In this document: positions 7,087-13,479 of the stretch, piece after piece
How positions within the stretch are numbered: the stretch's first letter is position 1
How the letters are laid out: each line of letters begins with the position of its first letter
DNA from: Haloquadratum sp. J07HQX50
GTDB lineage: Archaea; Halobacteriota; Halobacteria; Halobacteriales; Haloferacaceae
Reading direction: 5' to 3'
DNA length: 14,099 nucleotides
Assembly: GCA_000416005.1 (NCBI GenBank)
Contig: KE356563.1
Location: forward strand, 1,007,401 to 1,021,499
Notes under the pieces: generated by a model
Databases searched by the model: none
The model's input: the letters and a program-made list of their open reading frames with translations, nothing else
What the model was told of the DNA's origin: nothing
Made by a program: the position numbers and the translations under genes

Positions 7087-8085
7087 TTATGTCGAAGTTG
7101 GCGTCTCAGTCAGAGTCGTATTCCCAACTGATTCATTTCCTGTGACAGTGGTCTCAGTATTTGCATCAGGAGGGAGAAGGAATTCCAGTAGGCTTGAAAT
7201 GAATACTTGATTATCGACATCATACAGTTCGGATGGACGGATGAAATCAGAATCTGCAACGACGACGACGTTCTTATTTCTCATCGCAGTGATATACTCG
7301 CCCTCCCGTCTGGTCTCGAGCGTCCTTGTGCCTTCGGCTGCCTCAAAGAGAGGCCGTGCTTCGCTTTGAGACGTCGATAGCAGATACCCACCGGAATCGA
7401 AAGTTATCTGTTCGGCACCGGACGTCAGGCTTCCACTCGCTGTTGGTTCGGCATAGATTGATTTGAAGTTATTATCTATTGCGTCATCATCTGCATTATA
7501 GAGTACTTCCGGTCCGACTATGATGCCATACTGTGTGGTAAGCGTATCAGCACCGAATGATACGAGCGAAGTTGAACTGCCGAAGAGACTCTGAGAAGTA
7601 ACTGCTGGCTGGGTCGGCTCAGCTAAGACGACTACACGGCCACCATCAGCAGTGAATGACTGTATCGTGTTTCGTTCAGAGTCGGCAAAAGAGCTTGTCG
7701 GCTGGACGATCAGATAGCCGTCTTTATCTGCGAGTTGCTCTTGTAGGGTATCACCACCCGTGTCGTACGTTACAGTATGACCAGCTTCCTGTAGCGCTGT
7801 TTCGATCGGTTCAAGCTTAGCCCTTGAGATTTGATTATCATGGCGAAGGTCGATCAAGATGTCTCCTCCTTCAAGCTCAGATGAAACGCTAATATCACCC
7901 TCTTCAGGATCCCCTGGGAACTGTAGATTGTCTGGTTGAAACTGTTGTGGGCTCTGCCCAACAATCGATTCACCATCAGGTGTGGAAGATGACGTCCCGA
8001 TGATTCCGACGGCAGCTATGATACCGACAAAGACTGCTAAGAGGATAATAAATACAGCAAGAGGTTTGATAAATTGATTACTCAT
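7087..8085 (-). CDS. DUF4350-type membrane-anchored protein, 332 aa
   Basis: A single N-terminal hydrophobic helix (about residues 8-30) with a short basic/polar head anchors the protein, with the remainder predicted outside. The part from GDILIDLRHDNQIS (about 74-87) through GHTVTYDTGGDTLQEQLADKD (split by a loop) and RVVVLAEPT (150-157) has the alternating strand/helix pattern of DUF4350, a Rossmann-like, glutamine-amidotransferase-like domain without an obvious catalytic Cys. The C-terminal tail is Thr-rich with NxS/T sites (TGNESVGNTTLT), which suits a glycosylated surface protein. The start codon overlaps the stop of the upstream S49 protease by 8 bases (ATGAGTAA), so the two are very likely translationally coupled. 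The function of the family is unknown; the domain call rests on recall of haloarchaeal homologues. Confidence 0.75.
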   Translation of the reverse strand: MSNQFIKPLAVFIILLAVFVGIIAAVGIIGTSSSTPDGESIVGQSPQQFQPDNLQFPGDPEEGDISVSSELEGGDILIDLRHDNQISRAKLEPIETALQEAGHTVTYDTGGDTLQEQLADKDGYLIVQPTSSFADSERNTIQSFTADGGRVVVLAEPTQPAVTSQSLFGSSTSLVSFGADTLTTQYGIIVGPEVLYNADDDAIDNNFKSIYAEPTASGSLTSGAEQITFDSGGYLLSTSQSEARPLFEAAEGTRTLETRREGEYITAMRNKNVVVVADSDFIRPSELYDVDNQVFISSLLEFLLPPDANTETTVTGNESVGNTTLTETPTST

Positions 8086-9028
8086 CCGAGTTCACCCCCA
8101 CAGTCGCATTTGTGTCTGCAGGGACTCCCCATACAGCGTAGTATCGCACAGGTCGAACAAACTCTGGATTTTCAGCCTGTGGCTTCACTGTCGCGGTATC
8201 ACTACCGACCGTTTCGCCATCCTCATTTAGGACGAGAATATTCACTTCTGCGGGTGATGAACTCTTATAATACACATTATATTGATCCTCGGAAATGTCT
8301 TCACTAAGACTCGCTGCCCTCTGGATAGCGAAGTTCAGATCACCGATATTATCGGCAAATCCATTCTCGACAGCTCTCGGTCCCAAGAACGTATCTCCAT
8401 TAGCCACTTGCTCGCGAGAGATATCTAATTCTTCACCTCGATGAATCATAATCGTATCAACGAATGCCTTTTGAAGAAGCTCTAGTTGATTGCGAATTCC
8501 ATCTTTACTAATCTGCGCTTTATCTGGCCCAGAACGGATGAATACTTCACGTTGGGTCTCGACATTTTCGACAGCACTCAATGGCGCCTGTACGATTACC
8601 CCAATACTCCCAACCGTTGAACTGGACTTGACAATAATTTCATCGGCAGGGGCAATCCCATAATATCCGCCCGAAGCAGCTGTGCCTTCAACGTAAGCGA
8701 CGACAGGCATCTCACTTGCAGTTCGGTTGACTGCCATGTAGAATTCCTCACTCGAATCGACAGGCCCGCCTGGGCTATCGATACGAAGCACGACTGCATC
8801 AACGGAACTGTTTCGTCGAACGTCCCGCATTGCTTCTGTTGCTGCAGCAACGTTTGCATCAGTTGTTCCACCACGGAATGTAATAACTGCAACGCTCGGC
8901 TCATCCGAGCCTGAGTCTGAGACAGTATCTAACACCACCGGCGCTACAGCGGCTGCAGCGACCAATGCTGCGGTGACAACCACCACGTACACAGCCGCTT
9001 GTGTCGTCCGGTTGCGTTGTTCCGACAT
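8078..9028 (-). CDS. sppA: S49 family serine peptidase (SppA-like), membrane-anchored
   Basis: This 316-residue protein has an N-terminal membrane helix (about 12-33) and then the S49 fold, the family of signal peptide peptidases that degrade cleaved signal peptides and membrane-protein fragments. The motif LRIDSPGGPV (81-90) is the conserved oxyanion/substrate strand. TAASGGYY (116-123) supplies the nucleophile Ser119, and SGPDK (166-170) the likely general-base Lys170. The Ser-Lys spacing of 51 is close to the 52 known for single-domain SppA of Bacillus and Thermococcus. The C-terminal 60 residues (YNVYYKSSSPAEVNILVLN and onward) form an added beta-rich domain, which is less usual. A TATA box 25-26 nt before ATG 9028 supports the start and a leaderless mRNA. 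It is first in a two-gene operon with the DUF4350 gene. Confidence 0.87.
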   Translation of the reverse strand: MSEQRNRTTQAAVYVVVVTAALVAAAAVAPVVLDTVSDSGSDEPSVAVITFRGGTTDANVAAATEAMRDVRRNSSVDAVVLRIDSPGGPVDSSEEFYMAVNRTASEMPVVAYVEGTAASGGYYGIAPADEIIVKSSSTVGSIGVIVQAPLSAVENVETQREVFIRSGPDKAQISKDGIRNQLELLQKAFVDTIMIHRGEELDISREQVANGDTFLGPRAVENGFADNIGDLNFAIQRAASLSEDISEDQYNVYYKSSSPAEVNILVLNEDGETVGSDTATVKPQAENPEFVRPVRYYAVWGVPADTNATVGVNSDE

Positions 9029-9049
9029 ACAAAGTAGACGAGAAGCAGC

Positions 9050-9057
9050 AGTATAAA
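9050..9057 (-). promoter_or_regulatory. TATA box of the S49 peptidase operon
   Basis: On the minus strand this reads GTTTATAC, with the core TTTATA at 9051-9056, about 25-26 nt before ATG 9028. The 112-base spacer also holds the promoter of the divergent HAD gene, so the two units share a compact control region. Confidence 0.6.
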
Positions 9058-9107
9058 CCTTGGTCGTATAGGCTCAAACGGGACATATTCGCTCCACAAA
9101 TGTGGCG

Positions 9108-9114
9108 CTATAAG
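9108..9114 (+). promoter_or_regulatory. TATA box of the HAD phosphatase gene
   Basis: The sequence CTATAAG is centred about 30 nt before ATG 9141, giving a leaderless or nearly leaderless transcript. An AT-rich run at 9127-9139 is too close to act as TATA. Confidence 0.5.
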
Positions 9115-9140
9115 AGGCTCAAGCGCGTTTTAACATACAA

Positions 9141-9686
9141 ATGCAGCTATCGACATACCAAGGAGTTGTCTGGGATCTTGATGGAACGCTCGTACACTTG
9201 GACGTTGACTGGGATGATGTCGCTCAAGCGGTGACAGAGCGGTTCGAGCGGGAAGGTATCGGTGTTGACTCGTATCAGTTGTGGGATATGCTTACACTCG
9301 CATCAGAGTACGATATCCGACAGGACATTGAGTCGATTATTTCAGCATACGAGCGGGAGGGGGCTCAGTCTGCGACACTCGCCCCGGGTGCCGCCTACGT
9401 TGGGGACGCAACAGTGGAGGGAGTCTGCTCGCTCAATAGTGAGTCAGCCTGTCGAGTCGCGCTTGAGAAACATGCACTAAAAGGGTCTATTCAGAGTATT
9501 ATCGGCCGTGATACTGTCGCGGCGCACAAGCCGGACCCACTTCCGTTGAAACAATCAGCAAGGAATCTTGATATCGATATGGAGTCAATTATTTTCATTG
9601 GTGACTCAGTAACAGATAAACAGGCTGCGGAGGCTGCTGGAATGAGCTTTGCATATCTCACCGAGATAGAGGGCTCACAACAATGA
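9141..9686 (+). CDS. HAD-superfamily hydrolase (phosphoglycolate phosphatase-like), 181 aa
   Basis: All four HAD motifs are visible: motif I DLDGTL (12-17; nucleophile Asp12, acid/base Asp14), motif II around VCSLNSE (95-101; Ser98), motif III Lys130 in AAHKPDP, and motif IV GDSVTD (154-159) with metal ligands Asp155 and Asp159. Such enzymes remove phosphate from small metabolites through an aspartyl-phosphate; sugar phosphates and phosphoglycolate are common substrates. The insert between motifs I and II (about 75 residues, helical) is a small C1 cap, and the overall length is short for the family. Its stop overlaps the next gene's start by the 4-base ATGA, so the two should be translated together. 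The physiological substrate cannot be read from the sequence. Confidence 0.88.
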   Translation: MQLSTYQGVVWDLDGTLVHLDVDWDDVAQAVTERFEREGIGVDSYQLWDMLTLASEYDIRQDIESIISAYEREGAQSATLAPGAAYVGDATVEGVCSLNSESACRVALEKHALKGSIQSIIGRDTVAAHKPDPLPLKQSARNLDIDMESIIFIGDSVTDKQAAEAAGMSFAYLTEIEGSQQ

Positions 9687-10087
9687 GTTACTCAGTAAGG
9701 TACTATTGTCCACACTGTGGCCAGGTGTTCGAAATAGAGCGAGCAGGATACTTAGCAGACAAATCTGTCACCCCGTATCCACTCATTGGATGGGAGTATG
9801 TGTCCCCGACTGATTCGTTTGAGTCTGCTGATGGGATCCAACTCGTGTGTGGTAACTCCTCCACTGATAAACTGAGTTGGACAGAGATGGTGATGACTGC
9901 AGATGACATTGAGTCACCCGAAATAGACAGCCCGTGTGGAAAGAAATTCTATCTTTCATTCGTTCGATTTGAGGATGGCGTTGAAGTTGAGCCACGACCT
10001 GACCCTGAAACGGTTGAGTTATCAGATAGCCAACCCAGTCCGGATCGCCCACAGAATCCGGGTCCGGGCGGGCCATTTGGGTTCTAA
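9683..10087 (+). CDS. Zinc-binding protein with four cysteines, 134 aa
   Basis: Two cysteines form a CPHC knuckle near the N-terminus (Cys9, Cys12) and two more stand singly, each before glycine (Cys56-Gly and Cys85-Gly). This is enough to bind one zinc, but with an unusually long and split second half. A beta-rich body is followed by an acidic, Pro/Gly-rich tail (PGPGGPFGF at the end) that is probably disordered. I do not recognise the family. The ATGA overlap with the HAD gene points to joint expression and perhaps a shared pathway. It is convergent with folD, whose stop lies only 2 bases away. Confidence 0.78.
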   Translation: MSYSVRYYCPHCGQVFEIERAGYLADKSVTPYPLIGWEYVSPTDSFESADGIQLVCGNSSTDKLSWTEMVMTADDIESPEIDSPCGKKFYLSFVRFEDGVEVEPRPDPETVELSDSQPSPDRPQNPGPGGPFGF

Positions 10088-10089
10088 AA

Positions 10090-10977
10090 TCAGGGGAGTG
10101 TAATATCGATTGAAGCTGTCTCTGCTGCTGCTTTGACAGTGTTCCACAGCAGCATTGCTCGCGTCATCGGCCCCACACCACCAGGAACGGGAGTGATTGC
10201 CTGTGCTTTCTTTGCGGCAGACTCGTACTCAACGTCACCAACGAGTGTGGATCCATCCTCAGTCTCTATTCGATTGATTCCGACATCAACAACAGTGACG
10301 CCAGGAGAGAGCATCGATCCATCCACCATCTCTGGGACGCCAGCCGCAGCGATGACAATATCTGCTGCACGTGTTTTCTCTGCAAGCGAGTCCGTTCGCG
10401 AATGACAGATCGTGACAGTTGCGTTCCCTGTGTCGTTTTTTTGTATCAAGAGGTTTGCCATCGGCTTTCCAACGATATTCGACCGCCCGACGACGACTGC
10501 ATCAGCGCCTTCTGTTTCTACTGCGGCATCAGCGAGGAGTTTCTGTATTCCATGCGGGGTGCAAGGTTTGAACCGTGGATTACCGGCCACGAGTCGACCA
10601 ACATTTTCTGGGTGAAAGCCATCAACATCTTTCTCTGGAGTGATATGGCGAAGTACATCGCGCTCATCAACGTGCGATGGAAGTGGCATCTGCACCAAAA
10701 TACCATCAACCGCCTCATCAGCATTCAATTCATCAACAATATCAAACAACTCTGCTTCCTTGCTGTCAGGATCGAGTTTGATGTCACGCGTCTCAATGCC
10801 CACCTCCTCACAGTCGTCATGCTTCATTGATACGTACGTTTGACTGGCTGGGTCGTTATTCATCAATACAGTTGCCAACGTCGGAGTAACGCCAGCATCT
10901 TCAAGTTGAGAGACACAATCAATCAAACTCTTGCGAATGTCCGCAGCCACTGCCTCACCGTCAATTATGTTGGTCAC
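10090..10977 (-). CDS. folD: Bifunctional methylene-THF dehydrogenase/cyclohydrolase FolD
   Basis: FolD interconverts 5,10-methylene-, 5,10-methenyl- and 10-formyl-tetrahydrofolate using NADP+. The 295-residue sequence has the full set of signatures: TYVSMK with catalytic Lys52 and Tyr48, VDGILVQMPLP (Gln96), PEKDVDGFHPENVGRL (Asp119), the NADP site VVGRSNIVGKP (162-172), VDVGINR (230-236) and TPVPGGVGPMT (262-272). The start is probably GTG 10977 (MTNIIDGEAV). A second GTG two codons upstream at 10983 is equally possible on sequence alone. It follows glyA on the same strand after 111 bases, and GlyA makes its substrate, so the pair forms a one-carbon unit. A weak TATA-like element (TTTGAA, about 26 nt upstream) would also allow separate transcription. 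Confidence 0.96.
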   Translation of the reverse strand: MTNIIDGEAVAADIRKSLIDCVSQLEDAGVTPTLATVLMNNDPASQTYVSMKHDDCEEVGIETRDIKLDPDSKEAELFDIVDELNADEAVDGILVQMPLPSHVDERDVLRHITPEKDVDGFHPENVGRLVAGNPRFKPCTPHGIQKLLADAAVETEGADAVVVGRSNIVGKPMANLLIQKNDTGNATVTICHSRTDSLAEKTRAADIVIAAAGVPEMVDGSMLSPGVTVVDVGINRIETEDGSTLVGDVEYESAAKKAQAITPVPGGVGPMTRAMLLWNTVKAAAETASIDITLP

Positions 10978-11052
10978 ATACACCGATGCATATCAATCGA
11001 CTTCAAACGCGTTGATTTGGCCTGTCTGTCTCGAATGGATGTCGTCATGAGA

Positions 11053-11084
11053 CCACAATGGATTTGATCTCAGACAGATTGTGG
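11053..11084 (-). terminator. Inverted repeat between glyA and folD
   Basis: CCACAAT (11053-11059) and ATTGTGG (11078-11084) form a perfect 7-bp stem with an 18-nt loop, starting 4 bases after the glyA stop. No T-tract follows on the minus strand. It could stabilise the glyA 3' end, attenuate read-through into folD, or bind a regulator. Confidence 0.3.
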
Positions 11085-11088
11085 GGAT

Positions 11089-12336
11089 TTACTGATAAAG
11101 AGTGTACTCGTTCGTGAGTTCGTCTACACGCTCTGAGACATCACTTATGATCGCCTGGTCGTCATAATTCTTGACAATATCAATGATGAGTTCACCAACT
11201 TCTCGGGTCGCTGCTTCATTGAAACCCCGCGTCGTGAGTGCAGCGGTTCCAAGTCGGATACCACTTGGTTCAAATGGTGAACGGGTTTCACCCGGCACTG
11301 TATTTGCATTCATAATGATTCCCGTTGATTCGAGCGCTGCTTCAACGTCTTTTCCAGTCGTATCTGGGTGTGATGGGCGCAGGTCAACCAAGACAAGATG
11401 ATTATCAGTTCCACCAGAAACGACTGCGAGACCAGCGTCGCTGAGCGTGTCTGCGAGCGCCTCGGCGTTTGCCACAGTCTGAGCAGCGTACTGCTCAAAG
11501 TCATCACTCAAGGCTTCTTTGAATCCGACAGCCTTCCCTGCAATATTGTGCATCAGCGGACCGCCCTGCGCCCCTGGGAACACAGAGTTATCGATATCTG
11601 AGGCATGCTCAGATTGTGTCATGATGATTCCTCCACGGCCTGATCGGATAGTCTTGTGAGTTGACCCAGTGACAAAGTCAGCGACACCGACAGGCGACTG
11701 GTGCACACCTGCAGCGACAAGGCCAGTGATATGTGCGATATCAGCAAGATGATATGCATTGGCAGCGTCTGCTGCAAGCTGGATGCGTTCGAAATCAACC
11801 TCGCGCGGATAGGCAGAGTATCCCGAGACGATGATATCTGGGTCGAACGTTTCAGCTTTGTCTCGAAGCCCATCATAATCGATATAGCCCGTTTCTTGAT
11901 TCACCTCGTACTGTTCAACTGTATAGGTTTGGCCTGTAAAATTCGCCGGATGACCATGACTCAGATGCCCGCCATGTGTCAAGTCTAATGACAAAATTTT
12001 GTCGCCTGGCTCCAGTATCGACAGATACACAGCCATGTTTGCCTGGGTTCCTGAGTGTGGTTGGACATTGATATGTTCGGCCCCCCAGAGTTTCTTTGCT
12101 CGTTCTATCGCCAGTTCTTCGATATCATCAGCATATTCACACCCTGCATAATACCGCGAACCAGGGTAGCCTTCTGCATACTTGTTAGTTAATGCACTTC
12201 CCTGCGCTTCAAGAACTGCCTCACTCACGTGATTCTCACTTGCAATCATCGCCAGCGTATTTTCTTGCCGCGCTCGCTCACCAGCGAGCGCATCAGCGAC
12301 GGCTGGGTCGGTCTCTCGGATGTGATTTCGCTCCAT
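11089..12336 (-). CDS. glyA: Serine hydroxymethyltransferase GlyA
   Basis: This PLP enzyme converts serine and tetrahydrofolate to glycine and 5,10-methylene-tetrahydrofolate in the cytosol. The 415-residue length matches the family. Visible signatures include ENTLAMIASEN (25-35), NKYAEGYPGSRYYAGCEYAD (51-70), QPHSGTQANMAV (92-103), the cofactor-binding DIAHITG (Asp199, His202), and TGSTHKTIRSGRGG (223-236) with Schiff-base Lys228, one off from the Escherichia coli numbering. ATG 12336 is chosen because it matches the usual N-terminus and a TATA-like element lies 26-27 nt upstream. The open frame continues to 12393 without support. It is divergent from tbsP, leaving a 253-base shared control region, and folD follows it. 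Confidence 0.96.
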   Translation of the reverse strand: MERNHIRETDPAVADALAGERARQENTLAMIASENHVSEAVLEAQGSALTNKYAEGYPGSRYYAGCEYADDIEELAIERAKKLWGAEHINVQPHSGTQANMAVYLSILEPGDKILSLDLTHGGHLSHGHPANFTGQTYTVEQYEVNQETGYIDYDGLRDKAETFDPDIIVSGYSAYPREVDFERIQLAADAANAYHLADIAHITGLVAAGVHQSPVGVADFVTGSTHKTIRSGRGGIIMTQSEHASDIDNSVFPGAQGGPLMHNIAGKAVGFKEALSDDFEQYAAQTVANAEALADTLSDAGLAVVSGGTDNHLVLVDLRPSHPDTTGKDVEAALESTGIIMNANTVPGETRSPFEPSGIRLGTAALTTRGFNEAATREVGELIIDIVKNYDDQAIISDVSERVDELTNEYTLYQ

Positions 12337-12357
12337 ATCACAATCCAGTGCGTAGTT

Positions 12358-12365
12358 CCAATAAG
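12358..12365 (-). promoter_or_regulatory. TATA-like element of glyA
   Basis: On the minus strand this reads CTTATTGG, centred 26-27 nt before ATG 12336, consistent with a leaderless glyA transcript. Confidence 0.45.
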
Positions 12366-12437
12366 TGTGTTCACTCTCCCGTCTGCAGCGCACAGATCAC
12401 TCGATGAAACTCACCCATCAAGTTGAAGAACACAATG

Positions 12438-12453
12438 TTTCATATATATGTAA
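12438..12453. promoter_or_regulatory. AT-rich palindrome in the glyA/tbsP spacer
   Basis: A perfect 10-bp palindrome (CATATATATG, 12441-12450) extends to an imperfect 16-bp dyad with TT...AA arms (12438-12453). It lies between the two divergent promoters, about 75 bases upstream of the glyA TATA and 107 upstream of the tbsP one. It is a candidate operator for TbsP or another dimeric regulator. No matching second copy was noticed. Confidence 0.3.
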
Positions 12454-12558
12454 TGTCTCCTGCGAGCGCGATCCTGCCTACGACAATCTTGCTGGGCCAG
12501 TGTGGTGGCACGTCGATACGCCTACACGAGCGGGGCCCTCAGTTACCGGTGAGTTAAT

Positions 12559-12567
12559 CTTAAATAA
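12559..12567 (+). promoter_or_regulatory. TATA box of tbsP
   Basis: The sequence CTTAAATAA is centred 27 nt before ATG 12590, which gives a leaderless transcript and fixes the tbsP start. Confidence 0.65.
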
Positions 12568-12589
12568 GGGGTTTTGTATTAAATATGAT

Positions 12590-13423
12590 ATGACGGTGAC
12601 CTCGAATGTGCTCGGAGGGGACGTTGAGCACATTCTATCAGCTGCTTTACAGGATATCTCTGGAGAAGTGTATTTACTTAATCCCACAGCTAGCATATTA
12701 GCAGGTTTATTCAGAAGTGAGCACGTCTCAGCTGATCTCCCAGATCAATTTCACATGCGCGTCGTTGCGACAGAGTCACGACTCAAAACGATTACCGATC
12801 CATTCTTGATTGCTAGTATGACTGCTGACTTGATCGAAACAGACCTGCTCACACTACGGTCTGTAGACAGCCTTGCTCAGCGAGCAATTATTATCACGCC
12901 AGTTCATTTAATTTCAGTCGTTCAGATTGATGAGCAGGTGATAGGGCTCACAGCCGTAGAGAGAGAATGTGTCGAATCAGCCAATGCGTCTGCTCGGTCA
13001 GTATTCGAAGCAGGCGAGGCATTCAGCCTTCGCACGCCGCCACTGTCAAAAGTACAACAGACATTAAAATCAGAAATTGGTGAGGGTGTGAGCGAAGAGT
13101 TCAGGAGCGTCATTCAGACACTCCAACATACCAATAAGATGAGCAATCGCCTCGATGGGGTGACACTTAGTTTGTTGGTCGCAGCACGACATAATGTCCT
13201 GTTATACGAAATCTCAAAATGGGGCGAGGATGTCGGAGTAGCGTCAAAGGCAACGTTCTCTCGGACGAAGTCAGAGCTTGAAAATAAAGGGTTAATCTCA
13301 ACAGAGAAGGTCCCAATCGAAGTGGGTAGACCGCGGTTACGACTGCAAGTGGCTGCGGAATCAGTCGCAGAAGCTGACCCAGAGGAACTCGCAGAAAACG
13401 CCTACGCCCTATTGAATAATTAG
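12590..13423 (+). CDS. tbsP: Transcriptional regulator TbsP (DUF5821 family)
   Basis: The 277-residue protein starts TVTSNVLGGDVEHIL after Met, which matches the haloarchaeal DUF5821 family as I recall it. Haloferax TbsP belongs to this family and acts with TrmB on glucose-responsive genes such as the glyceraldehyde-3-phosphate dehydrogenase gene gapII. Residues 1-140 form an alpha/beta domain with strands EVYLLNP and HMRVVATES. The C-terminal third (about 190-255) is a winged helix: helices VTLSLLVAARHNVLLYEI and KATFSRTKSELENKGL, then a wing ending GRPRLRL. The open frame extends back to 12365, but the tbsP TATA box lies inside that stretch. The gene is divergent from glyA and 52 bases upstream of the YcaO gene. 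Regulation of either neighbour is inference. Confidence 0.82.
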   Translation: MTVTSNVLGGDVEHILSAALQDISGEVYLLNPTASILAGLFRSEHVSADLPDQFHMRVVATESRLKTITDPFLIASMTADLIETDLLTLRSVDSLAQRAIIITPVHLISVVQIDEQVIGLTAVERECVESANASARSVFEAGEAFSLRTPPLSKVQQTLKSEIGEGVSEEFRSVIQTLQHTNKMSNRLDGVTLSLLVAARHNVLLYEISKWGEDVGVASKATFSRTKSELENKGLISTEKVPIEVGRPRLRLQVAAESVAEADPEELAENAYALLNN

Positions 13424-13452
13424 CAGACAGTAAGAATCATGCGGGTTTTTCT

Positions 13453-13479
13453 ATGCCGACGAAGGAGGTACCGGCATGA
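13453..13479 (+). other. Short upstream ORF overlapping the YcaO start
   Basis: An eight-codon frame (MPTKEVPA, then TGA) overlaps the YcaO start codon by ATGA (13476-13479) and contains the Shine-Dalgarno within its own codons. It would couple or gate translation of the next gene if used, but its own ribosome site is not evident. A T-run (13446-13450) just before it could be a weak tbsP terminator. Confidence 0.25.
13464..13469 (+). promoter_or_regulatory. Shine-Dalgarno of the YcaO gene
   Basis: GGAGGT lies 6 bases before ATG 13476, an almost ideal match to the 16S rRNA tail. It decides the start and implies that this gene is read from a leadered or tbsP read-through mRNA. Confidence 0.7.

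Noticed and set aside
10133..10843. Several plus-strand frames opposite folD
   Set aside because: They are antisense shadows of a gene with all FolD motifs intact.
12337..12393. 19-residue N-terminal extension of GlyA
   Set aside because: It lies over the glyA TATA element and does not resemble the family N-terminus.
12365..12589. 75-residue N-terminal extension of TbsP
   Set aside because: The tbsP TATA box at 12559-12567 lies within it, and the family starts at Met 12590.
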